This document shows, piece by piece, positions 1 through 6,686 of a DNA stretch of 12,375 nt; the first letter of the stretch is position 1; each line of letters begins with the position of its first letter. The stretch spans positions 1-12,375 of the forward strand of contig CAZQMF010000041.1 in the NCBI GenBank assembly GCA_964594235.1, written 5' to 3'. The translations under genes and the position numbers were made by a program. Below the pieces are notes generated by a model that was given only the letters and a program-made list of their open reading frames with translations, did no database searches and was not told where the DNA came from. The stretch comes from CAYLHS01 sp964594235. Lineage in GTDB: Bacteria; Actinomycetota; Acidimicrobiia; Spongiisociales; UBA4744.

Positions 1-18
1 CGCTGCGGCCGGCGTCGC

Positions 19-192
19 CTAGCGCTGCTTCTCGACCGGAACGAGCATCGCGCCTGAGAGCGTGCTCACACGTCCGTCATCCCACCGGACTTCGACGATC
101 CCGTCCCGGACCGCCAGGACGACACCCGTACGAGCAATCTGGCCGACCTTCTTGGTCAGCTCACGCACGTGCATACCCTTGCGAACGCTCAC
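19..192 (-). CDS. SH3-like miniprotein (DUF1918-like), 57 aa
   Basis: This small complete ORF begins with GTG at 190-192 and stops with TAG at 19-21. The start is chosen because AGGAGGAG (195-202 on the minus strand) lies just upstream; the spacing of about 4 nt from AGGAGG is short. The next in-frame ATG (172-174) would be over 20 nt from that site. The product is basic at its N-terminus, followed by a Gly/Val-rich segment with the pattern TGVVLAVRDGIVEVRWDDG and a short hydrophobic end. Such alternating beta strands with a WDDG turn resemble the DUF1918 group of small SH3-like barrels in actinobacteria; that link is by eye. It starts 21 nt after the stop of the CLC gene on the same strand, so it is probably the last gene of that operon. 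No function is known; binding of a nucleic acid or a protein partner is only a guess. Confidence 0.7.
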   Translation of the reverse strand: MSVRKGMHVRELTKKVGQIARTGVVLAVRDGIVEVRWDDGRVSTLSGAMLVPVEKQR

Positions 193-213
193 AACTCCTC
201 CTGTGTGTCCAGT

Positions 214-2214
214 CTATTGAACGTCGCTCTGCTCGTGGGCGAGCAGCTCGACGAGCTGTTTCTTTGCTTCGGCCGTACCGAACACGGTCACGACGTCCCC
301 TGCCTCGAGTCGGGTACCGCCCCTCGGCACATACACGACCGTGCGCCGTCGCACCGAGACCAGTGTGCAGTCCTGAGGCCAGTTCACGTCCTTGAGCAGG
401 CTCCCGCTCATGCGCTGCGGCACCTGCACTTCGAAGAACGACACGCCCGGCTCGGCCCTGCGCCGTAGCCGGTCCCTTGCCATCTGAACGCCGGTCGCGG
501 CGCCGAGCCCGATGTGATACGCCTTGACGACATCCCCGCGCCGGAACATGCCGACGAGATGCGTTGGATCGTCCTCCGATACGACCGGCAAACGGGATAC
601 GCCGAGGGCCGCCATCCTCTCGAGTGCCTCACTCACCGGGAACCCATCGGTGACGGTCACCGGTCTGGCGGTCATCGCGTCCGCGACGGTGCCGGTCTCG
701 ACGCGAAGGATGTCCGACATGCTCAGAATCCCGATCAGCTTGCGCTGGTCGAGCACGGCTGCCCCGTGGTGGCCGTGCAACTCGAGGATTTCCCTGGCCT
801 CCGCGAGCGTCATGTGGGGCGCGAGCGGATCCTGCCATGACATCACGTCCCCCACCTTGACCGCATCGAGCACATCCACTTCGGAGGAACTCACCAAGCG
901 TATCCCCTTGCGGATCAGCGGCATCGTGTAGACACTCTCGGGGCTCAACAGGTCGGTGATCAGCGTCGCCAGCGACACGGCGAGCATCAGGGGCCATATC
1001 AGCTTGTAGTCCTGGGTGATCTCGAACACGATCAATATGGAGGTCAGCGGCGCTCTGGCAACAGCAGCAAACATGGCGGCCATCCCGACAACGGCGAATG
1101 GCCCCGGGCGCAACGGAGAGAGCGTCCAAATGGGTGCGAGCAGCTCTGCGAGACCTGCACCGAACGCCGCGCCGATGAACAGGCTCGGCATGAAGGCTCC
1201 TCCCGAACCGCCGGACTCGATCGTCAGCGAGGTCACCACCATCTTGAGCACCACGAGCAGCATCAGCAGCCACCAGACCTCGGTGCCCGAGACGGAGATC
1301 GTCAGGATGTTCGCGACGAACTGCTGTCCGGTGCTCAACACGTCGGGCTCGATGACACCGATCGCCGCGATAGCCAGGCCGATGGCCAGCGGGCGGGTCC
1401 ACCCGGGAAGCCGTCTGGAGAGACGTTCCGTGTTTGCGAGCATCCGCAGGAAACCCCACGCGATCAATGCAGACGCTATCCCGACGGCCGCATACATCAG
1501 GAGCTCCTGCCACTCCCTGCCCTCGATCAGGCCGTAGGGAGGGGCTTTCAGGATCTGCTCGCCGCCGGTGAGGCTCTTCGTCGTGACGGCTGCGGCGACC
1601 GACGCGACGACCACGGCGGAGAGGTGGCGAACCGAGAGGGTCCGGAGAATCACCTCCATTGCGAACAGCATTCCTGCGATCGGAGCGTTGAAGCTCGCAC
1701 CGATGGCGGCCCCTGCGCCCGCCGCGACGAGGCTCCGCACCTGATCCTCACCCAGATTCGTGTGCCGTGCGATCGACGATCCGATCGTGGCACCGACCTG
1801 CACGATCGGGCCCTCACGTCCTCCCGAACCGCCGGTCCCGAGCGTCAACGCCGTCGCAATGAACTTGAAGAACACAGCTCTCGTCGGCAAGTACCCGGAC
1901 CGGATCGCGAGACCCTCGATCGTGGCCGGCACACCGTCGCCTTCCACTTCGGGGGCCCAGCGGTTTGCGACTGCCCAGGCGACCAGAATGCCCAGTGGAA
2001 GCACCACCAGCGGAACCCATCGTCCCAACGGAAGCCTGGTGACTTCATCCCCCACCCACTGAATCAGAAAGATGAGGAGCGCGGCGCCGGCTCCGACGAG
2101 CACGCCGACGATGACGGCCATCCCGAGGAAGCGCGCGGTTTCCCACTGCTCACGCGCGCGGCGCATCCTCACACGATCGAAGAACCCGGTCATCAGTGCT
2201 GAAAGCCTAGGCAC
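214..2214 (-). CDS. CLC-family anion channel/transporter with CBS pair and RCK_C domain
   Basis: The 666-residue membrane protein moves anions, probably chloride, across the cytoplasmic membrane. CLC signatures are GDGVP (92-96), GREGP (132-136) with gating glutamate E134, FNAP (175-178), and GGAFMPSL (338-345); Y429 aligns with the pore tyrosine of the E. coli protein. The membrane part ends near residue 435. A CBS pair follows (about 453-567), then a TrkA-C/RCK_C domain (about 590-660), suggesting gating by a nucleotide or another cytosolic ligand. The position matching the internal proton glutamate (E203 in E. coli) is V188, as in animal CLC channels, and D93 replaces the usual serine of GSGIP. 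The GTG start lies 2 nt after the TAG of the phenol-lyase gene with no clear Shine-Dalgarno site, so reinitiation is likely; an ATG at codon 8 is the alternative start. The family is certain; ion choice and channel versus exchanger mode are not. Confidence 0.95.
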   Translation of the reverse strand: MPRLSALMTGFFDRVRMRRAREQWETARFLGMAVIVGVLVGAGAALLIFLIQWVGDEVTRLPLGRWVPLVVLPLGILVAWAVANRWAPEVEGDGVPATIEGLAIRSGYLPTRAVFFKFIATALTLGTGGSGGREGPIVQVGATIGSSIARHTNLGEDQVRSLVAAGAGAAIGASFNAPIAGMLFAMEVILRTLSVRHLSAVVVASVAAAVTTKSLTGGEQILKAPPYGLIEGREWQELLMYAAVGIASALIAWGFLRMLANTERLSRRLPGWTRPLAIGLAIAAIGVIEPDVLSTGQQFVANILTISVSGTEVWWLLMLLVVLKMVVTSLTIESGGSGGAFMPSLFIGAAFGAGLAELLAPIWTLSPLRPGPFAVVGMAAMFAAVARAPLTSILIVFEITQDYKLIWPLMLAVSLATLITDLLSPESVYTMPLIRKGIRLVSSSEVDVLDAVKVGDVMSWQDPLAPHMTLAEAREILELHGHHGAAVLDQRKLIGILSMSDILRVETGTVADAMTARPVTVTDGFPVSEALERMAALGVSRLPVVSEDDPTHLVGMFRRGDVVKAYHIGLGAATGVQMARDRLRRRAEPGVSFFEVQVPQRMSGSLLKDVNWPQDCTLVSVRRRTVVYVPRGGTRLEAGDVVTVFGTAEAKKQLVELLAHEQSDVQ

Positions 2215-2216
2215 AT

Positions 2217-3593
2217 CTAGCTGAGCGGACGGAACCTCGCCTGGAAGAAACGCAGCTCCGGTGGCTCGTACGTGAACTCGAGACCGCGCAGCGTTTCACG
2301 GTTCTCGTAGACGCTCGCAGCAGACTCCCCCACCACGTCCATGTGGGCTTGCGTGTAGACCCGTCGCGGAATGGCCAGTCGGACGAGCTCCAGCTTCGGG
2401 TAGTGGTGCTCGCCGGTCTCTGCGTCTCTCCCCGCGGATACGATGCCGCGCTCCATGCCCCTGACACCCGAGTCCAGGTAGAGCGCCGCCGTGAGGGCCT
2501 GCGCCGGGAAGTGGTCCTGTGGAATCTGCGGAAGGATCGCCATCGCATCGAGGAAGATGCCGTGCCCGCCGATCGGTTCCACGATCGGGATCCCGAGCTT
2601 CTCGAGCTGATGGCCGAGGTACTCGACCTGGCCCACCCGGGCTCGCACATGGTCGTCGGTGGCGACCATCTCTTCGATGCCTCTGGCGAGCGCCTCCATG
2701 TCACGTCCGGACATGCCACCGTAGGTGTGGAGTCCCTCAAAGGCCACGAGCAGTGCTCGGGCGCGACGCGCAAGCTCTGGGTCTCGCACCGCCAGGAACC
2801 CGCCGATGTTCACGAGGTTGTCCTTTTTGGACGAGACGGTTGCTCCGTCCGAGTAGGAGCAAATCTCGGCCACGATCTCCTTGATCGACTTGTCGAAGTA
2901 GCCGGATTCGCGCTGCTGGATGAAGTAGGCGTTCTCGAGCGCACGGGTCGCGTCGAGCATCACGAGAATTCCTTGACTCTGGCAGTACTCATACACCTGG
3001 CGGAGGTTGGCCATCGACACCGGCTGGCCACCCGCCATGTTCACGTTCGTCTCCAGCGAGATGTACGGCACTCTCTCGGCCCCGTACTCGTCGACGACGG
3101 CCTTCAGTTTGTCGAGATCCACATTGCCCTTGAATGGGAAACGGTTCGCCGGTTCGTGTGCCTCGCCGACGATCACGTCGACGAACATCCCGCCGGCGTA
3201 CTCCTGATGGAACCGTGTCGTCGTGAAGTACATGTTCCCGGGAATCACATCTCCGGGTTTGATGAGGATCTGGCTGAGGATGTGTTCGGCGCCGCGCCCC
3301 TGATGGGTTGGGACCAGCTCCGGATATCCGTACACGCCCTGGACGGCCTCTACGAGGTGGTAGAAGCTCCTGGAGCCCGCGTACGCCTCATCTCCGAGCA
3401 TCAACCCTGCCCACTGATAGTCGGACATGGCCGATGTGCCCGAGTCGGTCAGCAAGTCGATGTAGACATCGTCGGAACGGAGCAGGAACGTGTTGTAGCC
3501 GGCGTCGCGGATCGCCGCCTCGCGCTCCTCTTTGGTGGTCATCCTGATCGACTCCACCATCTTGATCTTGAACGGTTCGGCCCAACTCCTCAC
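2217..3593 (-). CDS. tpl: tyrosine phenol-lyase (PLP-dependent beta-eliminating lyase)
   Basis: This cytosolic PLP enzyme is predicted to cleave L-tyrosine to phenol, pyruvate and ammonium. The reading frame runs open to 3821, but GTG at 3591-3593 is the start: it has AGAGGAG at 3598-3604 and gives 458 residues, against about 456 in the Citrobacter enzyme. Its N-terminus MRSWAEPFKIK matches the family start. Residue numbers then coincide with that enzyme: Y71 (proton donor), R100 in HQGRG, F123, T124 in FTTTR, N185 in NMAGGQ, D214 and R217 in DATR, K257 (PLP lysine) in SSKKD. R382 in MERG, R405 and F449 follow with a one-residue shift. T124 and the MERG arginine contact the phenol ring hydroxyl; tryptophanases have Asp and a hydrophobic residue there, so tyrosine is the likely substrate. 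It is first in the operon with the CLC gene and divergent from glutamate dehydrogenase. Recalled family sequences, not a search, support this. Confidence 0.93.
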   Translation of the reverse strand: MRSWAEPFKIKMVESIRMTTKEEREAAIRDAGYNTFLLRSDDVYIDLLTDSGTSAMSDYQWAGLMLGDEAYAGSRSFYHLVEAVQGVYGYPELVPTHQGRGAEHILSQILIKPGDVIPGNMYFTTTRFHQEYAGGMFVDVIVGEAHEPANRFPFKGNVDLDKLKAVVDEYGAERVPYISLETNVNMAGGQPVSMANLRQVYEYCQSQGILVMLDATRALENAYFIQQRESGYFDKSIKEIVAEICSYSDGATVSSKKDNLVNIGGFLAVRDPELARRARALLVAFEGLHTYGGMSGRDMEALARGIEEMVATDDHVRARVGQVEYLGHQLEKLGIPIVEPIGGHGIFLDAMAILPQIPQDHFPAQALTAALYLDSGVRGMERGIVSAGRDAETGEHHYPKLELVRLAIPRRVYTQAHMDVVGESAASVYENRETLRGLEFTYEPPELRFFQARFRPLS

Positions 3594-3597
3594 GGCA

Positions 3598-3604
3598 CTC
3601 CTCT
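3598..3604 (-). promoter_or_regulatory. Shine-Dalgarno site that fixes the lyase start
   Basis: The minus strand reads AGAGGAG here, 4 nt before a GTG codon at 3591-3593. No other in-frame start codon in the 5' part of the long open frame has a comparable site, and the resulting N-terminus has the same length as known tyrosine phenol-lyases. Confidence 0.75.
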
Positions 3605-3611
3605 CGACCCC

Positions 3612-3622
3612 GCAAGTCTTGC
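3612..3622. promoter_or_regulatory. 11-bp palindrome in the lyase leader
   Basis: The sequence GCAAG-T-CTTGC is a perfect inverted repeat with one central base, just upstream of the lyase ribosome binding site. It could be an operator half-site pair or a short RNA hairpin. It is short, and no regulator can be named from the sequence. Confidence 0.3.
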
Positions 3623-3665
3623 ACATCTGACAGGCGTTCCGTCCGGGCAGTGTCACCCACATTGC

Positions 3666-3676
3666 CACGATTCGTG
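3666..3676. promoter_or_regulatory. 11-bp palindrome in the lyase/GDH divergent spacer
   Basis: CACGA-T-TCGTG is a perfect inverted repeat centred at 3671 in the spacer between the divergent lyase and dehydrogenase genes. It lies about 40 nt upstream of the -35 box proposed for the dehydrogenase, a position that suits an operator. The binding protein is unknown. Confidence 0.3.
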
Positions 3677-3714
3677 ATCTCAATGGTCGACACCGCCACT
3701 CATACGACTTGGTG

Positions 3715-3743
3715 GTGACGAAGCCCGTCTTCTCACGTAGACT
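3715..3743 (+). promoter_or_regulatory. predicted housekeeping-type promoter of glutamate dehydrogenase
   Basis: GTGACG (3715-3720) and TAGACT (3738-3743) are separated by 17 nt. Each matches 4 of 6 consensus bases, and the -10 fits the TAnnnT rule. Transcription would start near 3750 and leave a leader of about 100 nt before the ATG at 3851. The leader carries only a weak CGCTC/GAGCG stem near 3793-3807; I recognise no riboswitch in it. Confidence 0.5.
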
Positions 3744-3839
3744 GGCTCCGTGCAGGGTCCGGGATCGCACCAGCCGGCTCGAACCGAGACCACGCTCCGT
3801 GAGAGCGGGGTATGCACACACACCCAGCCGGCATGTCCA

Positions 3840-3845
3840 GAGGAG
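3840..3845 (+). promoter_or_regulatory. ribosome binding site of glutamate dehydrogenase
   Basis: GAGGAG lies 5 nt before the ATG at 3851. This selects MTASARVEDL as the N-terminus rather than the in-frame ATG codons at 3812 and 3833, which have no such site. Confidence 0.8.
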
Positions 3846-3850
3846 ACAGC

Positions 3851-5203
3851 ATGACTGCGTCTGCGCGCGTCGAGGACCTCAACCTGAATCACATCGCTCA
3901 ACAGCAGTTTGAGCACGTGATCCCCTACATCAGGGAGCTGGCCGAGTCACCCGGCCTTGCCGAATGGCTGTTCGAACCCGAACAGACAGTAAAAGTGACA
4001 CTTCCCATTCGCCGCGACAACGGCGAGATCGAGGTGTTCTACGGGTACCGCGTCTTGAATTCGGCGGTACGTGGCCCGGGCAAAGGAGGGATCCGATTCC
4101 ATCCTCAGGTGAGTGAGGACGAGGTTCGTGCGCTCGCGGCGTGGATGACCCTCAAGTGCGCCCTGGTGGACATCCCGTTCGGCGGCGCGAAGGGCGGCGT
4201 CCAAGTCGACCCTCGCAGAATCTCGGTACGTGAGAAGGCGTCGATCACACGGCGGTTCATCGCCGCCCTCGGTTCCAACATCGGCCCCTACACGGACATC
4301 CCCGCACCGGACGTCTACACCGACGCCCAGACGATGGCGTGGGTCTTCGATACCTACTCGATGATGCATCCGGGACAGAACAACCGTCCCGTGGTCACCG
4401 GCAAGCCGCTCGACCTCGGAGGTTCGTTGGGTCGATCAACCGCGACGGCACAGGGCGCCCTGTTCGTGACGGAGCGGTTCGTGGAACTTGGACAGGTCGC
4501 AGAGCTGTCGACCCTGAAGCGTGCGAGGGTGGCGATCCAAGGCTTCGGAAACGCTGGACGCAACGCAGCCGTGCTGTTCGAGCAGGCCGGCGCGATCATC
4601 GTTGCCGTCAGCGATTCGCAGGGAGGCGTGTTCGATCCCAACGGCATCGACGTCGCCCGTATCGCGGCGCACAAGGACGCAACGGGCAGTGTCGTCGGCC
4701 TTGACGGCACCAAGCAGCTCGCAGGTCTCGAGGTGCTGGAAGTGCCGTGCGACGTCCTGATCCCGGCTGGGCTGGAGAACCAGATCACCGCGGAGAACGC
4801 CGGTCGTATCGATGCCAGGGTCATCGCAGAGGCGGCGAACGGCCCGACCACCCCTGCGGCGGATCGCATCCTGTCCGAGAAGGGCATTCCGGTGCTGCCG
4901 GACATCCTGGCGAACGCCGGCGGCGTCGTCGTCTCGTACTACGAGTGGGTGCAGAACATCGAAGACCAGCAGTGGGATGCCGAAGAAGTCCACACCAAGC
5001 TCCGCAAGAAGATGTACCGGGCGACCGACATGGTTGTGTCGACGCTCGCGGACGCCATTGAGCATCTCGACGAAACGAGAGCTGTGTGGTCGACCTCGCA
5101 CCCCGACGAACTGGTTCCCGAGCCGAACCTGCGGACCGCGGCCTACATCGTGGCAGCAGGACGCTGCGCGACGGCCGCCAGCGAGCGCGGCATCTGGCCA
5201 TGA
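3851..5203 (+). CDS. gdhA: glutamate dehydrogenase (Glu/Leu/Phe/Val dehydrogenase family)
   Basis: The 450-residue cytosolic enzyme is predicted to interconvert glutamate with 2-oxoglutarate and ammonium using NAD(P). The catalytic N-terminal domain shows K78 in GPGKGG, K102 in MTLKCA, catalytic K114 in GGAKGG, and D154 in the PAPDVYT motif. The Rossmann domain starts near residue 225 with GFGNAG (231-236), and the second strand ends with D255. The late NAGGVVVSYYEW motif is also typical. Length and lysines favour glutamate over leucine or phenylalanine as substrate; the cofactor cannot be fixed by eye. The ATG at 3851 has a strong ribosome binding site. The gene is divergent from tyrosine phenol-lyase, which frees ammonium, so a shared nitrogen-handling role is plausible. 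It is followed by a GC-rich hairpin and no co-directional gene, so it is probably monocistronic. The symbol is the conventional one; orthology to gdhA proper is inferred. Confidence 0.93.
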   Translation: MTASARVEDLNLNHIAQQQFEHVIPYIRELAESPGLAEWLFEPEQTVKVTLPIRRDNGEIEVFYGYRVLNSAVRGPGKGGIRFHPQVSEDEVRALAAWMTLKCALVDIPFGGAKGGVQVDPRRISVREKASITRRFIAALGSNIGPYTDIPAPDVYTDAQTMAWVFDTYSMMHPGQNNRPVVTGKPLDLGGSLGRSTATAQGALFVTERFVELGQVAELSTLKRARVAIQGFGNAGRNAAVLFEQAGAIIVAVSDSQGGVFDPNGIDVARIAAHKDATGSVVGLDGTKQLAGLEVLEVPCDVLIPAGLENQITAENAGRIDARVIAEAANGPTTPAADRILSEKGIPVLPDILANAGGVVVSYYEWVQNIEDQQWDAEEVHTKLRKKMYRATDMVVSTLADAIEHLDETRAVWSTSHPDELVPEPNLRTAAYIVAAGRCATAASERGIWP

Positions 5204-5223
5204 TCTGAGCGGGAAGTCGAGTC

Positions 5224-5245
5224 AAGGGCCCCTTCGGGGCCCCTT
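5224..5245 (+). terminator. GC-rich hairpin after glutamate dehydrogenase
   Basis: About 20 nt after the stop codon, GGGCCCC and GGGGCCC form a 7-bp stem around a TTC loop, extended by AAGG/CCTT with one bulged C. The 3' side continues TTCTC rather than a run of T, so it would be a strong-stem, weak-U terminator as often seen in GC-rich actinobacteria. Confidence 0.55.
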
Positions 5246-5400
5246 CTCGCGAGTGCTCTGTCCAGTGACGTTGGTGATGGTCTAGGGCGGGTCAGGGGCG
5301 CCGATGGCAAGGACGCAGACGCACCTGGCGGTGCTTCAAGGACGAGGACGCAGCAAGCGGTGTCATCTGGCCGTCCTAAACGCGCCAACTGGTCAGAGCA
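5246..5400. other. spacer between convergent GDH and NYN genes
   Basis: No credible gene is seen. A short stem GCACC/GGTGC (5321-5334, loop TGGC) could help end the leftward NYN transcript. The string GGACGCAG occurs twice (about 5311 and 5347). Nothing else is evident. Confidence 0.4.
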
Positions 5401-6426
5401 CTATCCGCCAAGGTTGACGACGTAGTCGCCTGCGTCGTCATCCCAACGGAAGTCGATGATCCCCCGTGTGCGGGCCGCCTTGCAGAACTGGAGAAATCCA
5501 CTGAAGCCGTACCGTTTCTCCGAGAAGTCAGGCTCGATCTTGCGAAGCTGGTTCTTGAGACCGGAGAGCAGAAGCGAGCCGCCATCGCTCTGGGTATCCG
5601 ATACGACTTTGCGGAGAAGTGCGAATGCCCCTTCCTCACCCTTGCCCTTCTCGGCGAAGCCGACCACCGGATCGCCCTTCGCCGGACCCTCCCCCAACTC
5701 GATCGCGTTGCGAGACTCGAGGTGGTGCAGCAGCTCCCCGAACCCGCGGAAACCAAAGTCCGACTCTGAGAACGTCGGGTCTTTGCGCAGAATCGCGCGT
5801 TTGAGGCTCGACGCAACGACCGCCCCACCGTAGGTGCTCTGCAAGCCGGAGAGAGTCTGTGTGACGAGCGGTATGAGATCGTCGAGCGACCCGTTCTCCT
5901 GCTGTTCTTCGGGCTCACTCGTCGGCTGCTTCGATCGCGCCTTCGTCGGCGCCTCGACGCCCTTCAACCGTTCGTAGAACAGGAACTCATCGCAGGCCGG
6001 AGGCAGCAGCGCAGACGTCGACTCCTTGACGCCAACCCCGATCACCTGCTTGTTGAGTGAACGCAGCTTGTGAACGAGTGGAGTGAAGTCACTGTCCCCG
6101 GTTCCGATCACGAACGTCGTCAGGTAGTCACGCTCGAAGGCAAGCTCGACTGCGTCGACAGCCATCTTGATGTCCGCGGCGTTCTTGCGCACGACACCCA
6201 TCCGCTGAGGGATCTCGATCAACTCCACGTTGTGTCGCACGAGCATCCTGCGGTCGTCGGGGAAGGCGGACCACTCGGCATAGGCCTTCCGGACGACGAC
6301 CCTGCCCCGTTCGGCGAGCGCGTCGGCAACGGGTTTCAGGTCGAATTGGAGGCCACGGTCTCTCGCACCGATGGCGAGGTTCTCATAGTCGAGGAATAGT
6401 GCGATGCGTTCTTCATCAGTTGCCAC
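5401..6426 (-). CDS. NYN-domain protein with two LOTUS/OST-HTH modules
   Basis: The 341-residue soluble protein has an N-terminal NYN (LabA/DUF88, PIN-like) domain at about 5-155. Its acidic residues are D13 in FLDYEN, D85 and D91 in ADIKMAVDA, and D111 and D113 in TGDSDF, the set expected of a metal-dependent RNase. A low-complexity linker (about 158-182) leads to two repeated modules, about 183-246 and 266-338. Each carries a pattern like DPTFSESDFGFRGFGELL or EPDFSEKRYGFSGFLQF, which is the OST-HTH/LOTUS fold, a putative RNA-binding domain. The architecture suggests an RNA-cleaving or RNA-binding regulator; catalysis is inferred. The start is GTG at 6424-6426 without a Shine-Dalgarno site; a TACCCT box 6 nt upstream suggests a leaderless mRNA. 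It is convergent with GDH and divergent from the HAD gene, so likely transcribed alone. Confidence 0.9.
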   Translation of the reverse strand: MATDEERIALFLDYENLAIGARDRGLQFDLKPVADALAERGRVVVRKAYAEWSAFPDDRRMLVRHNVELIEIPQRMGVVRKNAADIKMAVDAVELAFERDYLTTFVIGTGDSDFTPLVHKLRSLNKQVIGVGVKESTSALLPPACDEFLFYERLKGVEAPTKARSKQPTSEPEEQQENGSLDDLIPLVTQTLSGLQSTYGGAVVASSLKRAILRKDPTFSESDFGFRGFGELLHHLESRNAIELGEGPAKGDPVVGFAEKGKGEEGAFALLRKVVSDTQSDGGSLLLSGLKNQLRKIEPDFSEKRYGFSGFLQFCKAARTRGIIDFRWDDDAGDYVVNLGG

Positions 6427-6432
6427 ACAGCC

Positions 6433-6438
6433 AGGGTA
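6433..6438 (-). promoter_or_regulatory. -10-like box of the NYN gene (leaderless)
   Basis: TACCCT on the minus strand lies 6 nt before the GTG start. Together with the absence of a Shine-Dalgarno site this fits transcription starting at or next to the start codon. No good -35 box is seen. Confidence 0.4.
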
Positions 6439-6500
6439 GTCGTCAGGCGGCCCTCAAAGCTGACGGCCGGCAGCGAATGGCGAACAGCCGGCACGCGAGA

Positions 6501-6517
6501 TGCAGCGCTCCGCTGCA
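6501..6517. repeat. perfect hairpin, 7-bp stem and 3-nt loop
   Basis: TGCAGCG and CGCTGCA flank CTC. It sits about 75 nt upstream of the NYN start, outside any gene. Its role is unknown. Confidence 0.5.
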
Positions 6518-6607
6518 GCAGGGCGATTCGCCTACTCCTCCGGCGGTACCCGCCCTACCGTCCCGACACACCGGCCGCCCTGTGCTGTCACATGGCAGCT
6601 GTCAGCC

Positions 6608-6624
6608 GGCTCGCGAAGCGAGCC
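6608..6624. repeat. perfect hairpin, 7-bp stem and GAA loop
   Basis: GGCTCGC and GCGAGCC flank GAA, followed on the plus strand by TTCCTC. It resembles a terminator, yet no gene on the plus strand ends here. This raises the possibility of a short rightward transcript ending at this site. Confidence 0.5.
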
Positions 6625-6674
6625 TTCCTCCGTGATACGAGGTACGGCCGGCGATGCTCGTACACGAGTATCGC

Positions 6675-6680
6675 TAGCCT
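6675..6680 (+). promoter_or_regulatory. -10-like box of the HAD gene (leaderless)
   Basis: TAGCCT lies exactly 6 nt before the ATG at 6687, the same spacing as the box of the NYN gene. There is no Shine-Dalgarno site in between. Confidence 0.45.
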
Positions 6681-6686
6681 GCACAT

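Larger units (their letters stand above)
6427..6686. other. divergent spacer between NYN and HAD genes
   Basis: This 260 nt stretch holds no convincing protein gene. It contains the promoters of both flanking genes, two perfect 7-bp hairpins (6501-6517 and 6608-6624), and several GCCGG-containing words, including two GCCGGC copies near 6464 and 6487. The hairpins could belong to a small RNA or to a repeat family, but I cannot name one. Confidence 0.4.

Noticed and set aside
3632..3660. GTGACA with a downstream TGTCAG on the minus strand as the lyase promoter
   Set aside because: The -35 fits well, but the -10 matches only half of the consensus and lacks TAnnnT; not supported enough.
2343..3677. 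A 444-codon plus-strand open frame opposite the phenol-lyase gene
   Set aside because: It mirrors the codon phase of a clearly real gene in GC-rich DNA, has His/Arg/Val-rich composition and no recognisable domain.
3594..3821. N-terminal extension of the lyase, including an MCKTCG segment with two cysteines
   Set aside because: The extension lacks a ribosome binding site, has no family counterpart, and the GTG start gives numbering identical to known enzymes.
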